A stretch of 46,056 nt of DNA from the NCBI RefSeq assembly GCF_018449655.1, contig NZ_JAAVUX010000028.1, forward strand, positions 1-46,056, read 5' to 3'. Each line of letters opens with the position of its first letter. Position 1 is the first letter of the stretch. A program made the position numbers and the translations under genes. Below, piece by piece: positions 17,720 to 24,594 of this stretch. The notes beneath the pieces are model-generated. The model was given only the letters and a program-made list of their open reading frames with translations, searched no databases and was not told the origin of the DNA. Source of the DNA: Pseudomonas sp. dw_358. Lineage in GTDB: Bacteria > Pseudomonadota > Gammaproteobacteria > Pseudomonadales > Pseudomonadaceae.

Positions 17720-18721
17720 TTACAGCGCCGGCACCCGCACCACCGTGCCGCTGGCCAGCGAACGCAAGCCGCACTCGGCCAGGTGCAAGGCATGCAAGCC
17801 ATCGCGCACGGTGGTCGGCATCGGCAGATCGGCCGTCACTGCCTCGATGAAATGCGTCAGTTCGTTGCGGTAGGCACCGGCATAACGCTCGAGAAAAAAA
17901 TCCAGCAAAGGGGCGCGGGTGTCGGTGCCGGCGGCGGTCCAGGTGCGCACGCCGGTGGCCCGCTGGTTGTCATTGAACAGCACGCCGCTGGCGCCGGACA
18001 CCTCGATGCGCTGGTCGTAGCCATACACCGCTTCGCGGCAGGCATTGATGTGGCACTGCTTGCCCGAGTCGGTCTTGAGCGACACCATCACGCTGTCGTA
18101 ATCGCCGATCTCGGCCAGCCACGGGTCCACCAGGCGGCTGGCCATGACGAACACCTCGGTGGGCTCCTCACCCAACAGATGGCGCGCGGTGTCGAAATCA
18201 TGGATGACCATGTCGCGCAGAATCCCTCCCGAATGGCGCAGGTAGTCCCGCGGCGCCAAGGCGTTGTCGCGGCTGGTGATCACCACCTGGCGCACTGCAC
18301 CGATCGCACCGGCGTCGATGGCCTGGCGCAACGCCAGGGTGTCCGGGTCAAAGCGCCGGTTGAAGCCGAGCATGACCCGGCCCTTGAGGCGCTCCACCTC
18401 GGCCACCGCATGGCGGGCCTTGGCCAGGTCCAGGTCAATGGGCTTCTCGCACAGCACTGCCTTGCCCACCGTCACGGCCTGCAACAGCAGGTCGACGTGG
18501 GTGTCGGTGGCGGTGCCGATGATCACCGCGTCGACGTCGTCGCGCAGCAACGCGGCCGAATAATCGTAAAGCCCTTCGCAGCCCCACTGGGCACTGAGTT
18601 CGTCAACGGCGTCGCGCCAGGGGTCGGCAATGAGCACCAGGCTGGCCTGGGGGTTGGCGGCAACGTTCGCAGCATGGATACGGCTGATGCGCCCGGCACC
18701 AAGGACGGCAATTCTGAGCAT
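17720..18721 (-). CDS. Gfo/Idh/MocA oxidoreductase, inositol 2-dehydrogenase-like
   Basis: A 333-residue NAD(P)-dependent dehydrogenase. The Rossmann start is MLRIAVLGAGRISRIHAANV, the conserved lysine motif is CEKPIDL, and the substrate-domain motif GGILRDMVIHDFDTARHL has the form seen in inositol 2-dehydrogenases (IolG). It probably oxidises a cyclitol or sugar to a keto form in the cytoplasm. It is the second gene of an operon behind the LacI-type regulator, 48 bases downstream. The exact substrate is not determinable. Confidence 0.83.
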   Translation of the reverse strand: MLRIAVLGAGRISRIHAANVAANPQASLVLIADPWRDAVDELSAQWGCEGLYDYSAALLRDDVDAVIIGTATDTHVDLLLQAVTVGKAVLCEKPIDLDLAKARHAVAEVERLKGRVMLGFNRRFDPDTLALRQAIDAGAIGAVRQVVITSRDNALAPRDYLRHSGGILRDMVIHDFDTARHLLGEEPTEVFVMASRLVDPWLAEIGDYDSVMVSLKTDSGKQCHINACREAVYGYDQRIEVSGASGVLFNDNQRATGVRTWTAAGTDTRAPLLDFFLERYAGAYRNELTHFIEAVTADLPMPTTVRDGLHALHLAECGLRSLASGTVVRVPAL

Positions 18722-18769
18722 GAGGTGTCTCCCATTTGTTGTTATTGAGGGATCGGTGAAGCAAAAGCG

Positions 18770-19807
18770 TCAGAGCGGCATGTTGAACGGCGTGACGATG
18801 TGCACATCCGAGGCCGGAATCGGCCCGGCTTTCCACAGTCGATGAAATTGCAGGATGTGCATCAGCAGGTGGCGAGCATCGATGTCCAGTTGATGATCAA
18901 TGACAGCGGCGATCTTTTCCTCGATCAGCAACTGGCGGTTTTCTTCGTCCAGATCATGGCCGATAAACACCGACAGCGGCCGATCCTGGGCGGCGAAGGC
19001 ATCGACGATAGCTCGGTTGCCGCCGCCGACGCTGTACACCGCCTTGAGCGACGGTGAGTCTTTGAGTTGCTGGCTGACCCGCTGGAAAGTCGGCTCGTAG
19101 ACCCCGCTGCCGCCGCTGATGTCCAGCACCTGCAAGTGCGGTGCACGGCCGCGCAGCCACATGCGAAAGCCCATCTCTCGTTCTTCTTCCCCGCGAAACA
19201 GCTGGCTGCTGAGTACCACCGCCACGGCCTGCGGCGCGGGGTCGAGCCAACGCGACAGCAGATAGGCAGCGGTTTGCCCGGCGGTGCGGTTGTTCATGCC
19301 GACGTAGGCGATGCGCTCGCTGTCGGGCAGGTCGGTGACCAGGGTCACCACCGGCACCCCGGCGGCGGTGACCTGATTGACCGCCTGGTTGATCACCGGC
19401 TCGTCGGCTGCCTTGAGCACGATACCCTGGGCCCCACGGGCGGCGCTGCGCACGATCAACTCGCGCATGCCCAGGCTGTCGATCTCTTCGAAGAAATGAA
19501 AGCGCGGAAAAATCCGGAACGGTGCCAGCCCGCCCAGTTGCGCGGTGATTGCCGTCTGCACGGCGGCGCTGAAACGCCGTGGGGTGTGCATGATCACATC
19601 GACATGAAAGGTGCGGCCCACGGCCAGACCTGTCTTTTCCTGAGCCTCGAGTTCGTCGAGGGCCTGTTCGATTCGGCGTTGGGTCTGGTAGTGCACACTG
19701 CCACGGGCGTGCAGCACCCGGTCCACGGTGGCCTTGCTGACGCCGGCCTGGGTGGAAAGCTGTTTGATGGAATAGCGCCGCGCGCGATCAAGCAGTGAAA
19801 TCGTCAT
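18770..19807 (-). CDS. LacI-family transcriptional regulator
   Basis: A 345-residue repressor. The N-terminal helix-turn-helix reads YSIKQLSTQAGVSKATVDRVL (residues 12-32 approximately), followed by a hinge helix and a periplasmic-binding-protein-like sensor domain of the sugar type (GAQGIVLKAADEPVINQAV; YVGMNNRTAG). It is divergent from the SDR-led operon and cotranscribed with the inositol-dehydrogenase-like gene, so it probably controls both arms in response to a sugar or cyclitol. The helix-turn-helix starts later than in most LacI proteins because of a short N-terminal extension. Confidence 0.86.
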   Translation of the reverse strand: MTISLLDRARRYSIKQLSTQAGVSKATVDRVLHARGSVHYQTQRRIEQALDELEAQEKTGLAVGRTFHVDVIMHTPRRFSAAVQTAITAQLGGLAPFRIFPRFHFFEEIDSLGMRELIVRSAARGAQGIVLKAADEPVINQAVNQVTAAGVPVVTLVTDLPDSERIAYVGMNNRTAGQTAAYLLSRWLDPAPQAVAVVLSSQLFRGEEEREMGFRMWLRGRAPHLQVLDISGGSGVYEPTFQRVSQQLKDSPSLKAVYSVGGGNRAIVDAFAAQDRPLSVFIGHDLDEENRQLLIEEKIAAVIDHQLDIDARHLLMHILQFHRLWKAGPIPASDVHIVTPFNMPL

Positions 19808-19891
19808 GCTGAAGCCCAGACCCTGTTGAGGTTTTTATGAGGTCTTTTCGGGGTTTTGTGAGGCAGATGCAATGCTAGTCTCAGTTCCACA

Positions 19892-19903
19892 AGCTGTACA
19901 GCT
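19892..19903. promoter_or_regulatory. candidate LacI-type operator, perfect palindrome
   Basis: AGCTGTACAGCT is a perfect 12-base palindrome in the 122-base space between the divergent LacI-type and SDR genes, 26 bases before the SDR start codon. Even-length palindromes with a central dinucleotide are typical LacI-family operators. Confidence 0.5.
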
Positions 19904-19929
19904 CACAACAAAAACAGCAGGAGCCACCC

Positions 19930-20772
19930 ATGTCACTCGTTGCCAACATGCGTCCGTTCGTCAACCAATACTTCGTCGTCACCGGCAGCACCCAAGGCCT
20001 CGGCGCCGCCGTGGCGCGCACCCTCGCCCAGCGTGGCGCGGCCGGCCTGATCATCTGCGGGCGCAGCGCCAGCAAGGGCCAGGAACAGGTCCGACAACTG
20101 GCCGAGCTGGATTGCCAGGCATTTTTCGTCGAGGCCGACCTGGAAAAGGTCGACGACTGCCGGCGCATCATTGCCGCTGCCGACGAGCATTTCGGCCGTC
20201 TGCACGGGCTGGTCAACTGCGCCGGCATGTCCGACCGCGGCACCATCCTCGACACCTCGCCGGAGTTGTTCGACAAGATCTTCGCCGTCAACGTCAAGGC
20301 GCCGTTCTTTCTGATTCAGGACAGCATCAAGCTGATGATCCGTGAAGGCATTGCCGGGGCCATCGTCAATATCCAAAGCGTCAGCGGCCTGGGCGGGCAG
20401 TCGTTCTTGACCCCGTACTGCACCTCCAAAGGTGCGTTGGCCATCCTCACCAAGAATGTCGCGTTCAGCGCCCTGCGCAACCGCATCCGGGTCAACGCCC
20501 TGAACATCGGCTGGATGGACACGCCCCACGAAGATGACATTCAGCGCCAGTACCACGGCGCCCAGGACGGCTGGCTGCAGGCGGCCGAAAAGGCCCAGCC
20601 GTTCGGGCGCTTGCTCAAGCCCGAGGAAGTGGCCCGCAGCGTGGCCTTTTTGCTGTCCGAAGAGTCCGGCATGATGACCGGCTCCGTGATCGACCTGGAG
20701 CAGGGGGTGATCGGCTGTGGCGATGGCGCAAGCCCACGGCCCGAGGCCCCGCTGCAATGGCCGCAGCCATGA
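19930..20772 (+). CDS. short-chain dehydrogenase/reductase
   Basis: A 280-residue classical SDR. The NAD(P)-binding motif TGSTQGLG is at 18-25, VNCAGMS gives the NAG-type motif, and the catalytic Tyr-x-x-x-Lys appears as YCTSK after the catalytic Ser in NIQSVSG. It probably acts on a hydroxyl or keto group of a polyol or sugar. The start is preceded by GCAGGAG. The stop overlaps the start of the dioxygenase gene (ATGA). The C-terminal tail is somewhat longer than usual. Confidence 0.87.
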   Translation: MSLVANMRPFVNQYFVVTGSTQGLGAAVARTLAQRGAAGLIICGRSASKGQEQVRQLAELDCQAFFVEADLEKVDDCRRIIAAADEHFGRLHGLVNCAGMSDRGTILDTSPELFDKIFAVNVKAPFFLIQDSIKLMIREGIAGAIVNIQSVSGLGGQSFLTPYCTSKGALAILTKNVAFSALRNRIRVNALNIGWMDTPHEDDIQRQYHGAQDGWLQAAEKAQPFGRLLKPEEVARSVAFLLSEESGMMTGSVIDLEQGVIGCGDGASPRPEAPLQWPQP

Positions 20773-21920
20773 GCGCCTACGTCGGCACGGCCGACCTGTC
20801 GGTAACGGACTTTGCCGCGCTATGCCAGCAGCGCTGCACGACCGCCGACTATCCCCACAGCAGCGACGTCCAGGCTAACGTCCTGATCTACGAGGCCAGC
20901 ACTTTGAGCGAGGCGCTGGACAGCGACCCGCGACCGTTGATGAGCGAACTGCACCGCGCCTTCCGCCATGGCCCCGGTGTGCTGGTGGTGCGCCAGGCCT
21001 TCACTGACGGCGCGCTGATCGACCGTCACAGCCGGGTGTTCGAGCGCATCCTTGAAGAAGAAGCGAAAACCGGTGCGGGGGCCGACCACTTTGCCAAGCC
21101 CGGCGCCAACGGACGTATCTGGAACTCGCTGCAAAAAGCCGCCCTGCTCGCCCCGGAGTCGTTCATCGAGTATTACAGCAACCCCTTGCTGGGTCTGATT
21201 GCCGAAGCCTGGCTGGGCCCCTGCTATCAAGTCACCGCCCAGGTCAACGTGGTGCGGCCCGGCGCGGCCGCGCAGCAGCCCCATCGCGACTATCACCTGG
21301 GCTTTCAGACCGTGGACGTGCTGGAGCACTACCCGCTGGATGTCCAGGTCATGAGCCAGTACCTGACCCTGCAAGGCGCGGTGGCCCACACCGACATGCC
21401 CATTGAAAGCGGCCCGACCCTGTTGCTGCCGTTCTCCCAGCAATACGACCTGGGCTTTCTCGCCTGGCGCGACCCGGCCTTCATCGATTACTTCCATGAG
21501 CACGCGGTGCAACTGCCCTTGGCCAAGGGCGACCTGCTGTTCTTCAACCCGGCGCTGTTCCATGCGGCGGGTACCAACCGCACCGAGCACCTGCACCGCA
21601 TGGCCAACCTGCTGCAGATTTCATCGGCGTTCGGCAAGACCATGGAAACCATCGATTACGACCGCATGATGCTGGCGCTCTACCCTGGTCTGCTTAAAGG
21701 CCTGGAACAGAACGAACTGGGCGAACGCAGCCTGGAAGCCGTGATTGCCACGGCGGCCCAGGGCTACTCTTTCCCCACCAACCTGGACACCGACCCGCCC
21801 CTCAAGGGTCTGGCCCCCACCACAGGGCAACAATTGCTGCGTGAAGCGCTGCGCGAACGACGCCCCTTCAGCGCCTTTGCCGCCCAGGTCGATGACATGC
21901 GCCGCAAGCGTCGCGCCTGA
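20769..21920 (+). CDS. phytanoyl-CoA dioxygenase-family (PhyH) Fe(II)/2-oxoglutarate oxygenase
   Basis: A 383-residue protein with the PhyH double-stranded beta-helix. The facial triad is readable as His-x-Asp in QPHRDYHLGF and a distal His in FHAAGTNRTEHLHRM, whose Arg would bind 2-oxoglutarate. Bacterial PhyH proteins hydroxylate many small molecules, so the family name does not fix the substrate. I prefer the ATG at 20769, which gives an ATGA junction with the SDR; an in-frame ATG at 20757 is possible. Neither has a clear ribosome-binding site, consistent with translational coupling. A dioxygenase inside a cyclitol-like module is unusual. Confidence 0.8.
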   Translation: MSAYVGTADLSVTDFAALCQQRCTTADYPHSSDVQANVLIYEASTLSEALDSDPRPLMSELHRAFRHGPGVLVVRQAFTDGALIDRHSRVFERILEEEAKTGAGADHFAKPGANGRIWNSLQKAALLAPESFIEYYSNPLLGLIAEAWLGPCYQVTAQVNVVRPGAAAQQPHRDYHLGFQTVDVLEHYPLDVQVMSQYLTLQGAVAHTDMPIESGPTLLLPFSQQYDLGFLAWRDPAFIDYFHEHAVQLPLAKGDLLFFNPALFHAAGTNRTEHLHRMANLLQISSAFGKTMETIDYDRMMLALYPGLLKGLEQNELGERSLEAVIATAAQGYSFPTNLDTDPPLKGLAPTTGQQLLREALRERRPFSAFAAQVDDMRRKRRA

Positions 21921-21970
21921 CCCTGCCATAACGGTTCAACACACAACAACAATAAGACAGGACTGCCTCC

Positions 21971-22891
21971 ATGAAAAAAACCTTGCTTGCATGGTTCTTC
22001 GTTCTCATCTCGCCGCTGGCCATGGCCGATGTACGCATCGGCGTGAGCATCGCTCAGGTCGACGACGTGTTCCTCGCCCAGATGCGCGACTACATGGCCG
22101 CCCATGCCAAAGAGCTGCCCGGCGTACAGCTGCAGTTCGAAGATGCCCAGGGCGATGTGGTGCGCCAGCTCAATCAGGTGCAGAACTTCACCGGCCAAGG
22201 GGTCGACGCCATCATCGTCAACCCGGTGGACACCTCGGCCACCGCGCAAATCACCGATCAGGCCACCAAGGCCCATATTCCGCTGGTCTACGTCAACCGC
22301 CGCCCGGGCGAAGCGCAGCTGCCGCCGGGGGTGGGCTACATTGGCTCGGACGAGGTCAAGGCCGGCGAACTGCAGATGCAATACCTGGCCGACAAGATGG
22401 GCGGCAAGGGCAACCTGGCAATCATGCTCGGCCTGCTCTCCAACAACGCCACCTATAACCGCACCAAGGGCGTGAAGGAAGTGCTGGCCAAATACCCGAA
22501 TATCCACATCGTCGAAGAACAGACCGCCGAATGGCAACGCACCAAGGCCATCGACCTGATGAACAACTGGCTGACCTCGGGCAAGAAGATCGACGCCGTG
22601 GCGGCCAACGCCGATGAAATGGCCATCGGCGCGGCCATGGCCATCAAACAGGCCGGCATGACCCCGGGCAAGGACATTTTGGTAGGCGGCAGCGACGGCG
22701 GCAGCGCCGGACTGGATGCGATCAAGAATGGCGAGCTGGCAGTCACGGTGTACCAGGACAACAAAGGCCAGGCGCGGGGTTCGATCGACCTGGCCTTGAA
22801 GATGGTACGCAAGGAACCCTATACCGCCGAGGTGACCATTCCTTACCAGTTGATCACGTTGGAGAATTATCAGAAGTTTTTGAATCCTTGA
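21971..22891 (+). CDS. periplasmic sugar/inositol-binding protein of an ABC importer
   Basis: A 306-residue type I periplasmic binding protein (ribose/inositol class). The signal peptide is MKKTLLAWFFVLISPLAMA, cleaved near residue 19. DVRIGVSIAQVDDVFLAQM begins the first lobe; VDAIIVNPVDTSA and AANADEMAIGAAMAI are family positions, and DGGSAGLDAIKNGELAVTVYQD closes the ligand cleft. It resembles IbpA-like inositol binders by pattern. It is 50 bases after the dioxygenase gene and is followed at once by a terminator, so the expected permease and ATPase genes are absent here. Confidence 0.86.
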   Translation: MKKTLLAWFFVLISPLAMADVRIGVSIAQVDDVFLAQMRDYMAAHAKELPGVQLQFEDAQGDVVRQLNQVQNFTGQGVDAIIVNPVDTSATAQITDQATKAHIPLVYVNRRPGEAQLPPGVGYIGSDEVKAGELQMQYLADKMGGKGNLAIMLGLLSNNATYNRTKGVKEVLAKYPNIHIVEEQTAEWQRTKAIDLMNNWLTSGKKIDAVAANADEMAIGAAMAIKQAGMTPGKDILVGGSDGGSAGLDAIKNGELAVTVYQDNKGQARGSIDLALKMVRKEPYTAEVTIPYQLITLENYQKFLNP

Positions 22892-22911
22892 ATCCTTGAA
22901 GCATTGAGACT

Positions 22912-22942
22912 GGCAGCCGTTTTTTTTCCGGCTGCCCTCTTT
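22912..22942 (+). terminator. hairpin terminator after the sugar-binding-protein gene
   Basis: GGCAGCCG (22912-22919) pairs perfectly with CGGCTGCC (22929-22936). The loop is almost all T, and CTCTTTT follows the stem. It ends the SDR-PhyH-binding-protein operon. Confidence 0.7.
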
Positions 22943-23198
22943 TGCGCAGGATATCCCCTGACGTCATTCCACAACGCCATTCCGACGCCCGCGTGCCAAT
23001 ACTCGGTGACGCACACGATCTGCCACCCCCAGAATTATTCAGAATCCACTCGTAATACCACGAAATAAAAAATTCCATTCCCCGCCCGACCGATTAAAAT
23101 CCCGCCATGCCCTTGCGACCCTACCCGGTCGCTGCGTCCAGGCCGGTGCGATCCACCGCCGCTTCGCTGCAAGGGCTGCCATCCCACAAGGAAAAGCC
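22943..23198. other. intergenic region before the YitT gene
   Basis: No coding region is seen. The stretch 23041-23100 is AT-rich and holds TAAAAT (23095-23100) as a possible -10 box, with no good -35 partner. AAGGAAA at 23189-23195 is a strong ribosome-binding site for the short frame that follows. Confidence 0.4.
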
Positions 23199-23231
23199 AT
23201 GCATCAGGTGATATATGCATCGAAAAGCTGA
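23199..23231 (+). CDS. possible 10-codon leader peptide overlapping the YitT start
   Basis: ATG at 23199 has the best ribosome-binding site in the region (AAGGAAA, four bases upstream) and opens MHQVIYASKS, stopping at 23229-23231. It is in a different frame from the YitT gene and overlaps its first six codons. It could be a coupling or attenuating leader, a trace of a small frame change at the gene's start, or chance. Confidence 0.3.
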   Translation: MHQVIYASKS

Positions 23232-23871
23232 GAGCGCCACAAGGCAGGGTCCAGACGATCTGTCCGACGGAGTGAGTCCCTACCCGCGACACAACCTGCT
23301 GGATGATGCCTACGGCCTGTTCATCGGTATCTCGCTGGCCGCGACCGGGGTGGCCATTCTGGCCAAGAGCGGGCTGATCACCGGCGGCATCGCCGGGATG
23401 GCGCTGCTGGTGTCGTTCATCAGCCCCTATACGCCAGCGATGCTGGTGCCGATCATCAACATTCCCTTCCTGCTGTTCGCGCTGCTATGCATGGGGCGCT
23501 CGTTCACGCTCAAGAGTGTGATCGTCAGCCTGTGCCTGGCGTTGGGCATTCAACTGGTCAGTCCGATGCTCAACCTCTCGGGCATTCATTCGGGCATCGG
23601 CTCGGTGCTGGGTGGCACCTTTCTGGGCATGGGCATCCTGTGCCTGGCGCGGCATAACGCTTCACTGGGTGGAACCGGCGCGGTAGTGCTGTGGATTCAG
23701 CGGCGGTTTTCCATCAATGCCGGGCTCTCGCAGCTGGCCTGTGATTGCCTGCTGTTTGTGGTGGCGAGCGTGTATCTGCCATTCGAGAAGCTGATGTGGT
23801 CGCTGCTCGGGACCCTGGCGATGAATTTCATCTTGATTCGCTGGCATAAACCGGGCCGGTACCGGGGCTAG
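23215..23871 (+). CDS. YitT-family (DUF161) integral membrane protein
   Basis: A 218-residue inner-membrane protein with about five hydrophobic segments after a polar N-terminus of roughly 30 residues. The family pattern is clear: AKSGLITGGIAGMALLVS, IINIPFLLFALLCMGRSFTLKS, and ARHNASLGGTGAVVLWIQRR. The function of this family in proteobacteria is not established. The ATG at 23215 has AGGTG a few bases upstream, but a stronger site serves an overlapping out-of-frame ATG at 23199. It stands alone between a terminator and a REP pair. Confidence 0.82.
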   Translation: MHRKAESATRQGPDDLSDGVSPYPRHNLLDDAYGLFIGISLAATGVAILAKSGLITGGIAGMALLVSFISPYTPAMLVPIINIPFLLFALLCMGRSFTLKSVIVSLCLALGIQLVSPMLNLSGIHSGIGSVLGGTFLGMGILCLARHNASLGGTGAVVLWIQRRFSINAGLSQLACDCLLFVVASVYLPFEKLMWSLLGTLAMNFILIRWHKPGRYRG

Positions 23872-23913
23872 GCGACCCTGGCCCGGCACTGGCCATAAAC
23901 GCGGCCCCTCTCT

Positions 23914-24006
23914 CCCTGCAGGACCGAGCTTGCTCGGGACAAATGCACCCCTCTGTCAATGCCGGTCCCTGGCGTCTGCTTCCCGAGCAAGCTCGGTCCT
24001 GCAGGG
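23914..24006. repeat. REP pair (REPIN-like): perfect 26-base inverted repeat
   Basis: The arms 23914-23939 and 23981-24006 are perfect reverse complements and contain the Pseudomonas REP core GACCGAGCTTGCTCGG; 41 bases separate them. Two inverted REPs at this distance are the mobile REPIN form. The right arm lies inside the 3' end of the acetyltransferase gene. Confidence 0.8.
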
Positions 24007-24528
24007 CGTGCTGGCAGCGCCGTCGCCCAATGAACGCTGCATGAGCACCGTATCGAGCCAGCGCCCGTGCTTGAAGCCTACCGACTCGAACACACCGACC
24101 TTGCGAAAGCCCAGGCGCTCATGCAAGCGGAGCGACGCCAGGTTTTCGCTGTTGCCGATGATCGCCACCATTTGTCGCCATCCACCTGCGATGCACTGTT
24201 CGATCACTGCGTTCAACAGCGCGTGACCGATGCCCAGACCGGCCATGCCCTCACGAACATAGACTGAGTCCTCGGCCGTGAATCGGTAGCCCGGACGAGG
24301 TCGGTACAGGGTCGCGTAGCCGTAGCCAAACACTTCCCCGTCGCGCTCGGCCACCTGATACGGCAAGCCGGCATCACGGATGTCGGCGCGGCGTTGCAGC
24401 ATCTGCTTGAGGGTCGGTGGCTCCAGTTCGAAGCTGGCCGAGCCGTGAATCACGTGATGGGCATAGATCGCCTGCACCGCAGGCATATCGTTTTCATGGG
24501 CGTCGCGCAGGATCAGGTCATGGGGCAT
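23956..24528 (-). CDS. GNAT N-acetyltransferase, phosphinothricin acetyltransferase-like
   Basis: A 190-residue GNAT enzyme. The acetyl-CoA site is VREGMAGLGIGHALLNAVIEQC, and the bar/PAT subgroup is suggested by LYRPRPGYRFTAEDSVYV. Members acetylate phosphinothricin, methionine sulfoximine or related amines; the natural substrate is unknown. I prefer the ATG at 24528; an in-frame GTG at 24546 adds six residues. Neither has a good ribosome-binding site. The last residues (CRTELAREA and on to the stop) are encoded by the right arm and loop of the REP pair, so the original C-terminus has been replaced or extended. Confidence 0.8.
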   Translation of the reverse strand: MPHDLILRDAHENDMPAVQAIYAHHVIHGSASFELEPPTLKQMLQRRADIRDAGLPYQVAERDGEVFGYGYATLYRPRPGYRFTAEDSVYVREGMAGLGIGHALLNAVIEQCIAGGWRQMVAIIGNSENLASLRLHERLGFRKVGVFESVGFKHGRWLDTVLMQRSLGDGAASTPCRTELAREADARDRH

Positions 24529-24594
24529 GGAGGCACTTCGTCGCACTCAAAGGTGGGGCGATTGTGACCGAGCCAGCCCCGACCGTCACGCTGC

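Noticed and set aside
22881..22900. Short direct repeat TGAATCCT at the end of the sugar-binding-protein gene as an attachment site
   Set aside because: It is too short, and there is no integrase gene or second copy elsewhere in the window.
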